64,000 bases of DNA from Mesorhabditis belari (taxonomy: Eukaryota > Nematoda > Chromadorea > Rhabditida > Rhabditidae). Every line of letters begins with the position of its first letter. Position 1 is the stretch's first letter. A program made the translations under genes and the position numbers. Positions 1 through 42,404 of this stretch are shown in pieces. The DNA lies in assembly GCA_958450365.1 (NCBI GenBank), contig CAUEEP010000253.1, forward strand, positions 248,001 through 312,000, written 5' to 3'. The notes under the pieces are model-generated. The model did not search any database, was not told where the DNA came from, and saw only the letters and a list, made by a program, of their open reading frames with translations.

Positions 1-240
1 AAAATTAGTTTAAAAGGTTTAAAACTTAGTTTAAAAGGTTTAAAACTTAGTTTAAGGCTTTAAAACTTAGTTTAAGGCTTTAAAACTTAGTTTAAGGCTT
101 TAAAACTTAGTTTAAGGCTTTAAAACTTAGTTTAAGGCTTTAAAACTTAGTTTAAGGCTTTAAAACTTAGTTTAAAAGGTTTAAAACTTACTTTAAAGCT
201 TTAAAAACTAGTTTAAAACTTTAAACCCTAGTTTAAAGCT
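1..240. repeat. 20-bp tandem array (TTTAAAACTTAGTTTAAGGC)
   Basis: A 20-base unit repeats in exact register from the window edge and decays after about 180. The array may extend to the left of the window. Confidence 0.9.
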
Positions 241-1113
241 TTCATAACTCTTTTCACAAGCCGTCATTCACTGATAGTCACAATAAAACGATTTCTAGAC
301 CTGGAAATTAACCCCCAAACGTTTATTGGCTTACAAAGTACTTTTGATGACTATAACTTTTCATAGAGTTAGCTAATTTGCATGGTTTTTTAGTCATTCG
401 ACGCGGGAGAACATTTCCTATCGATTGACATCAAAACCATACAAATTAAAGAAGTCTATAAAAAGTTATAGCCAAAACTACACCTATAAACGTTTGGGGA
501 CTTGTTAAGGACTAATATCCAGGTCCCAATAACACATAACGTAGACAAAAAGTACTTACAGCACCAAAAAACTAACTATAAGCTTACTGTAGGCTTATTA
601 TAAGCTTACTATAGGCTTATTATAAGCCCGTAAGCTCATCATAAGCCTACACTAAGCTTAGATAGTAAAACTGTAATCAAATTTAGTCGCAGAAGTTAGT
701 TTAAGAAATAACCAGTGATTTCCAGCTGGTAAGTGTGAAGACAAATGGAGAGAAGTGATCACAAATGGGTAAAAAGAATAATCTCTGATACATTCCGAGC
801 CGCTCGCTTGACGTAGATCCGTCCTCTTTTTTTTTTACAAATTCTCTCTTAAGATTCTCTCCTTTTTCTCCGTGTTGCTAGAGATGTTTTTTCGTATTTT
901 TGGAAAGGGCTCTTGTGAGAAAAATGGCTGATTTGTGAGAGTTCTTGGTTGAGTTTTGAAATTAGTCAAATATTAGCAAAATAAAATTATTGACGACTTC
1001 TGCCCATTTTACAGGCAATTTGCGGATTCCTCTTTCGTAGTAGGATTTTGGTTTGTGTGTGAGACAAGTGTGAGACTCAAAAATGGAGGACTGGAGATGG
1101 AGACTGGAGATCC

Positions 1114-1600
1114 CAGTTTGAGCACTTTCTTCAAAAGAAACCCATTTTGGTGTCAATAGAAAAGTTGTAGAGAATCAAAAATTAGGCTTATAGCCAAATT
1201 TCCAAAAAGATACACTTAGTAGTTTCGCTTAAAATGCAAGTTTTGTGAAAAGTTGGCACAATTTGGCGTAAATTTGGCATTTCTTGAAAACCAAAATGAA
1301 AAATGAAAAATGGTCAAAATACGGCTGGGAAAATGCCCGTACAGTAAGGCAGACAGAAAGACAGACAGAAAGACAGACAGAAAGACAGACAGAAAGACAG
1401 ACAGAAAGACAGACAGATACCGTAACCCCCCTCCCCCTCCTTTTCCGTCATTTCATTTGTGAAAATTCGTAAATTTGACATTTCTTGAAAACCAGTTTTT
1501 GAATCGTTCTGAAAATTTGGATATAAGCTTGATTTTTGATTCTCTACAACTTTTCTATTGACACCAAAATGGGTTTCTTTTGAAGAAAGTGCTCAAACTG
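1114..1600. repeat. Foldback element with about 80-bp inverted arms
   Basis: Positions 1114-1193 reappear as the reverse complement at 1520-1600 (both arms contain CCCATTTTGGTGTCAATAG or its complement). The loop of about 325 bp holds a 12-bp microsatellite. No coding capacity, so a MITE-like or palindromic element. A flanking target duplication was not resolved. Confidence 0.75.
1349..1417. repeat. 12-bp array (GACAGACAGAAA)
   Basis: Nearly perfect tandem units in the loop of the surrounding foldback element. The period is a multiple of three, so it gives a spurious RQTE reading frame. Confidence 0.9.
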
Positions 1601-1960
1601 TCACATATGAGAATAGCCCGCAGCTTTCAATTCACCAACCCAATAGATTGAAAACCAAAATTCAATCAAGAACTTGGACAAAAAAGAAGCTGAAATCCCC
1701 TCAAAAAAAAATGTTCGTTTTCTTCTAATCCCTGAAAAAAAACTGCCAGCCAAATGTTTCTTTTTTGCAAATTTTTTTGAATGTTGTAACCTAGATGGCA
1801 TGTCAGAATTTTTTTATTGAAATTTTGCTGTCCGTCCAACAAATATTTGGAGAGAAAGAGTCCAAGAGGCGTACTTTGAGCTGAGCGCCGTAAACGAACG
1901 ATTGCTGGAGCACTGAAATCTTCTTAAAGATCTTTAAGAAGATCTTGTTAAAGATCTTCC

Positions 1961-2998
1961 TAAAGATTCTTAGATTCCTGGATTCCTGGATTCCTGGATT
2001 CCTGGATTCCTAGATTCTAAGATTCTTAGATTCTTAGATTCCTAGATCTCTAGATTCTTAGATTCTTAGATTCTTAGATTCTTAGTTTCTTAGATTCTTA
2101 GATTCCTAGATTCCTAGATTCCTAGATTCTTAGATTCCTAGATCTCTAGATTCCTAGATTCCTAGATTCTTAGATTCCTGGATTCCTGGATTCCTGGATT
2201 CCTGGATTCCTGGATTCCTAGATTCCTAGATTCCTAGATTCTAAGATTCTTAGATTCTTAGATTCCTAGATCTCTAGATTCTTAGATTCTTAGATTCTTA
2301 GATTCTTAGTTTCTTAGATTCTTAGATTCCTAGATTCCTAGATTCCTAGATTCTTAGATTCCTAGATCTCTAGATTCCTAGATTCCTAGATTCCTAGATT
2401 CCTAGATTCTTAGATTCCTAGATCTCTAGATTCTTAGATTCTTAGATTCTTAGATTCTTAGTTTCTTAGATTCTTAGATTCCTAGATTCCTAGATTCCTA
2501 GATTCTTAGATTCCTAGATCTCTAGATTCCTAGATTCTTAGATTCCTAGATCTCTAGATTCCTAGATTCCTAGATTCCTAGATTCCTAGATTCTTAGATT
2601 CCTAGATCTCTAGATTCCTAGATTCCTAGATTCCTAGATTCTTAGATTCCTAGATCTCTAGATTCCTAGATCTCTAGATTCTTAGATTCTTAGATTCTTA
2701 GATTCTTAGATTCTTAGATTCTTAGATTCCTAGATTCTTAGATTCCTAGATCTCTAGATTCCTAGATCTCTAGATTCCTAGATTCCTAGATTCCTAGATT
2801 CCTAGATTCTTAGATTCTTAGATTCTTAGATTCTTAGATTCCTAGATTCTTAGATTCCTAGATCTCTAGATTCCTAGATTCCTAGATTCCTAGATTCCTA
2901 GATTCTTAGATTCTTAGATTCTTAGATTCCTAGATTCTTAGATTCCTAGATCTCTAGATTCCTAGATTCCTAGATTCCTAGATTCCTAGATTCTTAGA
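1961..2998. repeat. 1-kb array of an 8-bp unit (GATTCCTA / GATTCTTA / GATCTCTA)
   Basis: Three 8-base variants alternate over about 1.04 kb. Blocks of around 180-250 bp, with the same order of variants, recur, so there is higher-order structure from block duplication. Confidence 0.9.
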
Positions 2999-3363
2999 AG
3001 AATTCAGTTCGCCAGACGCTAGCGTTTACGTTCGTGCTCAAAAGACGCAGTCCATTAAACGAGAGAGAGAGAAATTTTCCAACTACTAACAAAAACAAAC
3101 GCTTTCCATGTGTTCCTCCTCAAGAATCTAACTGAAAATCGTTTACAAATTGAATTTCATTTAGATTTAGCCATTTAAATCTATTAATTTCTATACTTTT
3201 CCAAGAAAAAAACCGCTTTTTTTTTTTCATTTTTGGGCTTATTCCCTTTTATTTCCCCAGAAAATCCTATAGCTAATTAGTCTAAATAGGCAAATCGATA
3301 GGGAAATACGCATGAAAATGAGTCTGCTTTTCGATTTTTATCATTTAATACAGTTTACCAAAA

Positions 3364-3600
3364 ATTGGGGTAGGCTAGTTTCCGCAACTTTTTTTGCGCA
3401 ACTGGGTCGTTGCGCAACTGGCCATAACTTTCTTCTAAGTCGGCCAATCTTTATGTTTTTGGTGTCATTTTGTTGCACTTATTGTGATCTACAAAAATGA
3501 CACCAAAAACATAAAGATTGGCTTACTTAGAAAAAGTTATGGCGAGTTGCGCAAAAGGACCCTGTTGCGCCAAAAGTTTCGGAAACTAGCCTACCCCGAA
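3364..3600. repeat. Foldback/hairpin element
   Basis: GGGGTAGGCTAGTTTCCG near 3367 matches the complement of the sequence ending at 3600, and the inner arms (GACACCAAAAACATAAAGATTGGC and its complement) also pair. About 237 bp in all, non-coding. Confidence 0.75.
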
Positions 3601-3885
3601 GGCTAGTTTCCGTTTCAAGCAGCCTATCAAGCTACTTAATCATTATTACAAATGTTTACATGTTTTCCCACTATTATAAACACAAAATATCAACAAAAAT
3701 CTATTGATTTTAAAGTTTTACAAAAAAAATACTAATAAAAACTTGTTTTTAATGTAAAAAAAAACTGTAAGCTTAAAAAAAAACTTTTGGAATTCAAAAT
3801 GACCACCATTAGCATTATAATAGATTTTCTTAAGCGCTTTAGGAAACCATCAATGGTTTTTTTTCAATCGTGCTGATAGAGCTTT

Positions 3886-4322
3886 GAAAAATCAGCATTC
3901 AATGCTCAAATCAAGTATTCAAAGTTCAAACCAAGCATTCAACGCTCAAACCAAGCACTCAACGCTCAAATCAAGCACTCAACGCTCAAATCAAGCACTC
4001 AACGCTCAAATCAAGCACTCAACGCTCAAATCAAGCATTCAACGCTCAAACCAAGCATTCAACGCTCAAATCAAGCATTCAACCCTCAAACCAAGCATTC
4101 AACGCTCAAATCAAGCATTCAACGCTCAAATCAAGCATTCAACCCTCAAATCAAGCATTCAACGCTCAAACCAAGCATTCAACGCTCAAATCAAACATTC
4201 AACGCTCAAATCAAGCATTCAACCCTCAAACCAAGCATTCAACGCTCAAACCAAGCATTCAACGCTCAAATCAAACATTCAACGCTCAAATCAAGCATTC
4301 AACGCTCAAAACAAGCATTCAT
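3886..4322. repeat. 20-bp tandem array (AACGCTCAAATCAAGCATTC)
   Basis: About 21 units in strict 20-bp register with few substitutions. One frame is open through it (a SNQAFNAQIKHSTLK pattern), but this follows from the repeat and is not a gene. Confidence 0.9.
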
Positions 4323-4446
4323 AGCCTTGAAAAGCCTTGAAAAATCAAGCCAAGCCTTGTTTCAAGGAGTCAAGTTAGTCAGTTAGTCAAGTTTCAAGGA
4401 GTTAACGTATGAGCACGTTAAAGTACAAATCTTTGTAGGTGATGAT

Positions 4447-4520
4447 ATTTGATTAGCTTGAATAGCTTGAATAGCTTGAATAGCTTGAATAGCTTCATAG
4501 CTTGAATAGCTTCATAGCTT
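4447..4520. repeat. Short 10-bp array (TTGAATAGCT)
   Basis: About seven units of TTGAATAGCT/TTCATAGC, followed by non-repetitive AT-rich DNA up to the first recognised unc-13 exon. Confidence 0.8.
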
Positions 4521-4954
4521 GAAATTTGGCTCATAAAGCCCATTTGACTTTTTTTGACTCTAATCTACTCCATAAAGGATGTCTAAAGTAGCAACTTTTG
4601 ATAAAAGGATAAGCTACTTACAGTAAGTTTTACAGACTACTTACAGTAAGTTTCCCCTCAAAACATAAAGCACCTAGTGCACTAGGACTTAAGAAATTGA
4701 AAAACAATTGGAAAAAGCTATCTGAAAACTTTAAACTTTAAAAGTTATCTCTTTAAGAGACTCATTTTCATGTGTACCCTTTTATCAACATTAAATTATC
4801 TATTTTTTTTTGTTTGCTTTACTTAGAGGTACGAAGTAAATTCGCTGAGAAATCGCCTATCCGCATGGTTGACCCTTTTTGATCAAAAAAAGAAAAGAAA
4901 CCCATAGAATATGGAAGCATATGCAAATTCAAAAATTTCAATCTCAATTTCCAG

Positions 4955-36057
<31,103 letters not shown>

Positions 36058-36259
36058 AACATTTCCGATCATTTCCGATCATTTCCGATCATTTCCGATC
36101 GAGTTTCTTTTTATTCTTTGTGCGTGTGCTTTGTGCTCGTGGGAAACACGCACATCTGGTGCATTGAATTCGTCATTTTTCTTTACTACAAGGGAAATGA
36201 AAATTTCAGTGCACTAGAAAGAGTGTTTTTACAAATTTCGAGCTGAAAGTACACAAAAT

Positions 36260-36265
36260 AATAAA
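36260..36265 (+). promoter_or_regulatory. Candidate poly(A) signal of unc-13
   Basis: AATAAA lies 203 nt after the unc-13 stop in AT-rich DNA. Another AATAAA lies near 38427, so the true 3' end is not settled. Confidence 0.5.
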
Positions 36266-36589
36266 AGAAAAATGATTCTTATCAACTATTTCTTGACTTT
36301 TTCTTGACTTTCTTTGATTTTCATTCTTTTTTTCTAATATAATTTAAGCTTATACTTATCAAATAATCTAAAAAACGGGTGTTTTTTTTCGTAGTTTTCA
36401 ATTTAAAACGTAAACTTTGAGCATCTGGTGCAGTTGGGGAGGCGATAATTAGATAAATTGGTGCTACCGTAATCCCAAAATAAGACTCGGGCTATGGTAA
36501 GCCTACTGTAGCCCTATAGAACTGGGATTACTGTAGTGGACTGGGATTATGGCATTGACAGCCATAGTCCTAAGGACAGCTATAGTCAA

Positions 36590-36910
36590 CTAAGGACAGC
36601 CATAGTCCATAGGGCTACAGCATTATTACCGTAGCCCCAGTCCACTACCGTAATCCCAGTCCACTATCGTAATCTCAGTTCACTACCTTAGCCTCAGTCC
36701 ACTACCGTGATCCCAGTCCACTACCGTAATCCCAGTCCACTACCGTAATCCCAGTCCACTACCGTAATCCCAGTCCACTACCTTAGCCCCAGTCCACTAC
36801 CGTAATCCCAGTCCACTACCGTAATCCCAGTTCACTACCGTAATCCCAGTTCACTACCGTAATCCCAGTCCACTACCGTAGCCCCACTTCACTACCGTAA
36901 TCCCAGTAAT
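36590..36910. repeat. Array (CCAGTCCACTACCGTAATCC), about 20 bp
   Basis: About 16 units of CTACCGTAATCCCAGTCCA with CTTAGCC and TTCACTA variants in the intergenic DNA after unc-13. Its CCGTAATCCCAGT core is the complement of motifs in the next array. Confidence 0.88.
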
Positions 36911-37309
36911 CACTTAGCTGCTTACTACTGTAATCTCGAGAATTAGGCTGGACTACGATAGATCTTACGGCTAGCTAAATAGTTGAATAATACCCCAGAA
37001 TAGGGAGTACGGTTGATCTGCGTATTCGGCTACGTACGGCTCGAGGCTGGCGTACTTATGGCTGGACTACGGTAGATCTAGCTAAATAGTAAGAAGACTA
37101 GGGTTATAGTAGCCCTTGCTTGAATAACTAAATATTAATTGTCAATATTAACTAAATATTAATGTTAACTATCGTACTCTAAAACTTGGACTACGTCGGG
37201 CTACGGTAGATCTGAATAAAGACTGAAGCCCCCAGCTGAACGAACTGCTGTAACCTGGGATATACTGGAAATACGGTAGCCGTTACTATTAGCTGAATAC
37301 TACCGTAAG

Positions 37310-37850
37310 CCTAACAAAAGCCTAGGGTTACGGTAGCTCTAGGATAATTGGGATTACGGTAGTCCTGGGATAGCTGGGTTACGGTAGTCCTGAGATAACA
37401 GGGTTACGGTAGCTCTAGGATAACCGGGACTACGGTAGCCCTGGGAAAGCTGAGCTACGGTAGTCCTGACATAATTGGGATTACGGTAGTCCTGGGATAG
37501 CTGGGTTACGGTAGTCCTGAGGTAATTGGGGTTACAGTAGTCCTGGGATAACAGGGTTACGGTAGTCCTGAGGTAATTGGGGTTACGGTAGTCCTGGGAT
37601 AACAGGGTTACGGTAATCCTGAGATAATTGGGGGTACGGTAGTCCTGGGATAGCTGGGTTACGGTAGTCCTGAGGTAACTGGGGTTACGGTAGTCCTGGG
37701 ATAACAGGGTTACGGTAGTCCTGAGGTAATTGAGGTTACGGTAGTCCTGGGATAACCGGGTTACGGTAGTCCTGAGATAATTGGGGGTACGGTAGTCCTG
37801 GGATAGCTGGCTTACGGTAGTCCTGAGATAATTGGGATTACGGTAGCCTG
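37310..37850. repeat. Array (GGTTACGGTAGTCCTGAGAT), about 27-bp units
   Basis: Alternating GGTTACGGTAGTCCTGGGAT and GTCCTGAGGTAATTGGGG units over 540 bp. Between the two arrays (36911-37309) lies DNA rich in TACGGTAG. 37851-38591 is AT-rich with no feature seen except AATAAA near 38427. Confidence 0.88.
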
Positions 37851-38591
37851 GGTACTCAAGTTTAACTGAATACTACCGTAACCCTAACACAAGGTTACGA
37901 TAGTCCTTAGCTGCTTACTTAACTGTTTGCTATTGTAACCTCAGCATAAGACCTTACGTTCGGCTTACGGTAGCCCTAGGATAATTGCCTCCCATGCACC
38001 AAATGGATACCGTTTACGTGAAGTTTCCCATTCCGACACTTACCACATAAACAATTATAACCGAATAGCTTTTTAGATTTCCAAAAAACGATCATAATGT
38101 TTGTTTTTTTTAATATTTTTTGATACATTCTTCACCGGTCCTCGATTTCACTCTAAACTCTCTCCTTTGCTTCAACTTATTCGACCAAAACAAAATCCCT
38201 AATTGACCACATTTTTTTTGGAATTTTCACCGATTCTCAAATGAATATTTTTCCAATTTTTTCAAATTTTCCAATTTTTCTTAATTTTTCATAAATTTTG
38301 ATAAACTTCTATTTGCTTTTCGCCTTTCGTTAGAAGAAATTTGTGTTTTATCTTTCTTTTGTACTTTTTGTACGGTAACTTTCGACTTTTCCCCACCCCC
38401 CGTTTCAGTCAGTGCCTTTGTTCAGCTAATAAAAGTTTTATCTCTCACACCCCTCACACGTAATTTCATAAATTTCTTCCATACCAACAAAAGAGTCTTC
38501 AATGCTGTTCTTTTCTTGCGGCAAAGCTCTCAAAAAGAAGCTTTTCGAAATGTGGATCTCGATGATGTGGCATGTGAAGAAATATTTAGGT

Positions 38592-38830
38592 CCGAGGGGA
38601 ACTAGAGTTCGAGGGGAACTAGAGTTCGAGGGGAACTAGAGTTCGAGGGGAACTAGAGTTCGAGGGGAACTAGAGTTCGAGGGGAACTAGAGTTCGAGGG
38701 GAACTAGAGTTCGAGGGGAACTAGAGTTCGAGGGGAACTAGAGTTCGAGGGGAACTAGAGTTCGAGGGGAACTAGAGTTCGAGGGGAACTAGAGTCCGAG
38801 GAAACTAGAGTCCGAGGAAACTAGAGTCCG
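38592..38830. repeat. 17-bp array (GAGGGGAACTAGAGTTC)
   Basis: About 13 near-identical units, the last ones changing to GTCCGAGGAAACTAGA. It lies between unc-13 and the converging PA-domain gene. Confidence 0.92.
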
Positions 38831-39017
38831 ATAACCCCGATAATGGGCACTTTCCACTAATCATTTTCGACTTTCGGCCAGTCGATCGACGAATTTCCGT
38901 AGTTTCTTCCAAAACAATTTGAATTTAACTTTCTAAAAACATATTTTGCTCAGTTCTGCCTGTGTCCAACACCTTTGCCTCATCTCTAACTGTGTTCGTC
39001 AATCTTTTGCGTAAACT

Positions 39018-39023
39018 TTTATT
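39018..39023 (-). promoter_or_regulatory. Poly(A) signal of the PA-domain gene
   Basis: AATAAA on the minus strand, 35 nt past the stop codon of the gene at 39058-40740. The spacing is typical for a nematode 3' UTR and supports that gene model. Confidence 0.75.
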
Positions 39024-39057
39024 CAATGCATCAACTTTCTGTGGATTCCGTGAAGTC

Positions 39058-40740
39058 TCACAAGTTATCCGTCTCTTCGATGAGCTGTAAATGCGAAGAA
39101 GCTATTAAATAAAGGAATTTTGACTATCAAAGACTTATCAGATATCAGATACCTTTATCAGATAGCCTTTTTCCACCGGGAAACGTTTCAAAATTGTCTG
39201 GCTCGATGCGTGGCTGATCAGCAACGACGGGATTTTCACCTCAAATATGTTTTCGATTGTGAACATTGTGAACATTGTGAAGGGTTGATAGAGAGATCAT
39301 TGTGAATGCTTGTACAAGCCAAATCAGCCGATCCACCACTGCCCATCATCATCGGCGCTTCACCCTCGTTGTTTGCAACAATCATTGCCATGAAGCCGGC
39401 TTTCTATTGTTTTTTGTTTGCTATAGTAAGACTGGGATTCGATTAATGCGTAATCAAGAGTTGCAGGGTCGTCTTTTGACATAAAAACACTTGGTTTTAT
39501 AGGTTGTAACAATGCTAAGAAGCTATGTAACAATGCTAAGAGCGTCTAACGCTATTACGGGCTACCTGAGAGTGCCACGTCTTTTGCGAGAAGCAACAGT
39601 CACCGCGTTGGACTAGAGCAAAGTTGGTGGCACAATCACTCGAGTTTGTTGTTGGCACCTTGAACAAAAACTATTGTTGAAATGTTCGATAAGGCTCGAG
39701 AGAAACTAGGGTACAACCTTTCAGCCTTTTTTCTGATCCTGTTAATGATCCTGTTAATGTTGAACGACTCAGCGACGTATTACAAGGTGAGTGAAAATTA
39801 TTGGTCACCTCTATAATTCTTGGTCGCTTCTAAGCCTTGTAATTTTTTTTGAAAACGTCCATGAAGATAAATTTCATTGTAAAACAATGAAAATAATTCA
39901 GAAAAACAAAAAAAAAGTTAATAAAACTCGGTCTGAACTTCTTTTGCTCGGAAGATTACTTGGAAAACTCGTGAAGATTACTTGGAAAAAATAGAACGCG
40001 CGCCGCAGGCAATCTTCATCAAAATCGCTTCAATCTTTCGTTTAAAGCTGATATGAAAATCACTTTAAATCTTTATTTGAGTCATATTTTAATAGTTCTT
40101 TGTTTTAATTTAGCAAAATAAAGCTTCTGGATAGACTACAAAATTGAACAGACAGACAAAATTGAACAGAGGGTCAGTGCTGCACAGTCCAAGCTAGAGT
40201 TTGTTTCTCTCGGTTAATGCGTTTCCTAAAACGCGCGCTCTAAAATCATTATCCCAAAAATATCATTCGAAATAATTAAGAGTTGGGATCATTTCATGGG
40301 AAAACTTTGTTTTTATACATTTTTTGAAAGCTCTTTTCAAGGGCTACACAATGGTAATATTAATATTTAGAAATACGGTAAAGACAAGGGAGTTACAGAC
40401 GCGCGAAAGTGACGATCTTTTTCCAAATATGATATTTCATTGTCCAGTAGTGTAAGAGTTAGTCCCCTTCATTCACTCACTTGGACACTCGAACAGGCAA
40501 GAGCTGGACGAACTTTGTGCAGACATCCAATCGAAGAGTTTTTGGAAATCAAAGAGGAAATATCTCCTCCAAAATCCGCTCCATTTGCCTCACATCGGTA
40601 GACGACTGTCTGCGATGAGTCTAGCTGAAAAAAAAAAGAGTACTTGCGAACTTTTGCTAACATTTTTTTCCACTCACCACTTCGACAAAAAGTTTAGCAA
40701 CGGTGAAGTGAACGAAGGGAATCAAAGAAACAAAAAACAT
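39058..40740 (-). CDS. Secreted PA-domain protein, RNF13-like luminal part only, 165 aa
   Basis: Six exons in 5' to 3' order on the minus strand: 40740-40678, 40624-40481, 39658-39566, 39403-39320, 39239-39153, 39084-39058. The start gives a signal peptide (MFFVSLIPFVHFTVA). Then come IGCLHKVRPALACSSVQ, NFALVQRGDCCFSQKTWHSQ, KAGFMAMIVANNEG, IPSLLISHASSQ and VEKGYLIKLIEE, following the protease-associated domain of RNF13/RNF167-type PA-TM-RING ligases. The protein then stops without a transmembrane helix or RING, so it should be secreted or luminal. PA domains are protein-interaction folds; the partner is unknown. Intron 39240-39319 is odd: keeping the PA frame needs a GC donor (TTG|GCTTGT), while the nearby GT donor shifts phase. 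The other introns are GT-AG; the first is 53 nt. Confidence is high for the PA family and moderate for that junction. Confidence 0.82.
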
Positions 40741-40763
40741 TCTAAAGCCACTAACACTTAAAC

Positions 40764-41240
40764 CGGGAGTGAGACAAATGCGACCTTTTTTTGCCGCACC
40801 TTGCCCATTAGCGCACCTTTTTTCGCGTTTTAAAAAAGCTCTAAAAAGCTAATATTAATCAATTTCTATTCCAAAAGTTGTTTTTCTAGGTAATTTTAGG
40901 GCGTAGAATCGAAATTTTGGCATATCAGAGCTTGTGGAAACAAACGGACCGAGTTATACAAAGAGAAAAATCGACAATTTGTAAATCAACAATTTTCTGT
41001 AATTTGATCTAGCCGTTTTGTCTTTCAAATTGGTTCCACACGCTCTGATATGTCAAAATTTGAATTCGACACCCTCAAATTACCTAGAAAAACAACATTT
41101 GGAATAGAAATTGGTTAATATTAGCTTTTTAGAACTTTTTTAAAAAACGCGAAAAAAGGTGCGCTAATGGGCAAGGTGCGGAAAAAAAGGTGCGCAAATG
41201 TCCGGGTGCGCAAAAAAAGGTCGCATTTGTCCCACTCCCC
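40764..41240. repeat. Foldback element, 477 bp
   Basis: GGGAGTGAGACAAATGCGAC, then GCACCTTGCCCATTAGCGCA and CTTTTTTCGCGTTTTAAAAA, is mirrored by complementary sequence at 41090-41240. The arms are about 110-200 bp. It lies just upstream of the PA-domain gene start and could overlap its promoter region. Confidence 0.8.
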
Positions 41241-41524
41241 TTAAACCTCTTAGTTAGACGTAAAAAAAGTTCAACAGCGGCAACAAAAAAAAAAACATTT
41301 GAATCATTCTCTGAATTTTGTTGATTCTACGAATGTTGAAAATTGAGTTTTGTTTATTTTGATGGTCTTTTTTCAACGTGATTGATACGATAAACTTTTG
41401 CAAGAGCTGTGCGATGAAAATTGTTTCAAAAATGTTCCCAACTTTTTAAACAAACTTTCTAAAGACTCTGAAGTGCTTTAAGTACTAGTTACAGGCTAAA
41501 AAAGCTCAATGACATCAAAAATCA

Positions 41525-42195
41525 GAAGAAAGTTCGGTACTTTTCCAAGATCGGGGGAGCTGAAGGATTATCGGGGGAGCGAAAGGAAAATAGAGCAAAT
41601 TTGGTACAGCCATGATTCAATTAAGCTTGAGTATCGGTCAATAAGTAATGTAAGACTTGGTCGGATTAGATCAGGATCGATCAAGCTCAAATCAAGCTAG
41701 AGTCAAGCCAGTTCTTAGAAATCAAGGTCAATTTGGTACTTTTCCAATGTCGGGGGAGCGGTCCGATTATCGGGGGAGCGAAAGGAAAATCGAAAAATCA
41801 AATTTTGCCCCCTCGAAAAATGCATTTCCGGGACTGTACTGCAACGTTTTTTTTAAACTTTAACGACGTTGCGGTTCTCTGACATTTGTGTGTTCAAGGA
41901 ATCGACGGCAATCGATTATTTCGTCACCAAAATCCAGTCGTGGATTTGCAACTGTGGCGAATCGATGAAAGTCCACTCAAAGGGAAAAGATTCATTTCGC
42001 TGGGTGTTAGATATTTAAGTCACTTTTGTGATCTAATATAAAGATTGTGGGAATAACGGGTAATTCGCGGATTTTATGGTGGTAGTTTGTATAATATAGG
42101 ACATATGTAGCGCTGCCAAAATTTGCTCCCCCGATTTTCCTTTCGCTCTCCCGATAATCGGACCGCTCCCCCGATATTGGAAAAGTAGCGAAAAC
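41525..42195. repeat. Foldback element (TCGGGGGAGCG motifs) with a possible coding scrap
   Basis: ACTTTTCCAAGATCGGGGGA (41537) and ACTTTTCCAATGTCGGGGGA (41736) occur in direct orientation, and their complement is at 42125-42190. Inside, 41893-42006 is open in one frame and reads VQGIDGN and NPVVDLQLWRIDESPLKG. This weakly recalls nematode transthyretin-like proteins, but no complete gene could be assembled. 41241-41524 shows nothing. Confidence 0.5.
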
Positions 42196-42322
42196 TTAAC
42201 AAAATAAACTTTTTAAGCTCTCGAAAATTTGGGCATATTGTAGCAGGAAAAATTTGTATTGGAAATCTTCAAATTTGCGTCTGAATTCTTCACATTAGCA
42301 TTTAAAGTTGATTGAAAAAAGA

Positions 42323-42386
42323 ATGGTTTCTCTGCGAAGAAACATTATCTTTTTCTTCCTACTCGATTGGTGTCGGCAAAGTGGAG
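42323..42386 (+). other. Possible signal-peptide exon, unassigned
   Basis: ATG at 42323 begins MVSLRRNIIFFFLLDWC, a hydrophobic leader, and 42387 is a good donor (GTGAGG). The phase (1) joins acceptor 43739 in a frame different from that of the unknown gene there. It could be a real alternative first exon or chance. The 1-kb array follows immediately. Confidence 0.3.
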
Positions 42387-42404
42387 GTGAGGTTTTTTCG
42401 TTAT

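Larger units (their letters stand above)
1..4954 (+). other. Non-coding stretch upstream of the first recognised exon, presumed unc-13 intron
   Basis: No exon is recognised here. The first unc-13 exon in the window begins in the middle of the C1 domain, so this stretch should belong to the preceding intron, and the first half of C1 was looked for here and not found. It is mostly tandem arrays and hairpin elements listed separately, with AT-rich DNA of no visible feature between them (about 241-1113, 3001-3363, 3601-3885 and 4521-4954). Confidence 0.6.

Noticed and set aside
38502..38640. Short plus-strand frame MLFFSCGKALKKKLFEMW
   Set aside because: It runs into the 17-bp array, has no similarity I recognise and no splice signals. 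Probably 3' intergenic DNA.
39675..40590. Plus-strand mini-gene: hydrophobic leader MFDKAREKLGYNLSAFF with donor at 39785 and a second exon near 40498 ending in TAG
   Set aside because: It is antisense to exons and an intron of the PA-domain gene, which has far better support (domain similarity, poly(A) signal, six exons). Kept only as a low-probability antisense transcript.
41893..42006. Transthyretin-like coding fragment
   Set aside because: Only a short stretch (VQGIDGN, NPVVDLQLWRID) resembles the family. No start, signal peptide or adjoining exon was found, and it sits inside a foldback element.
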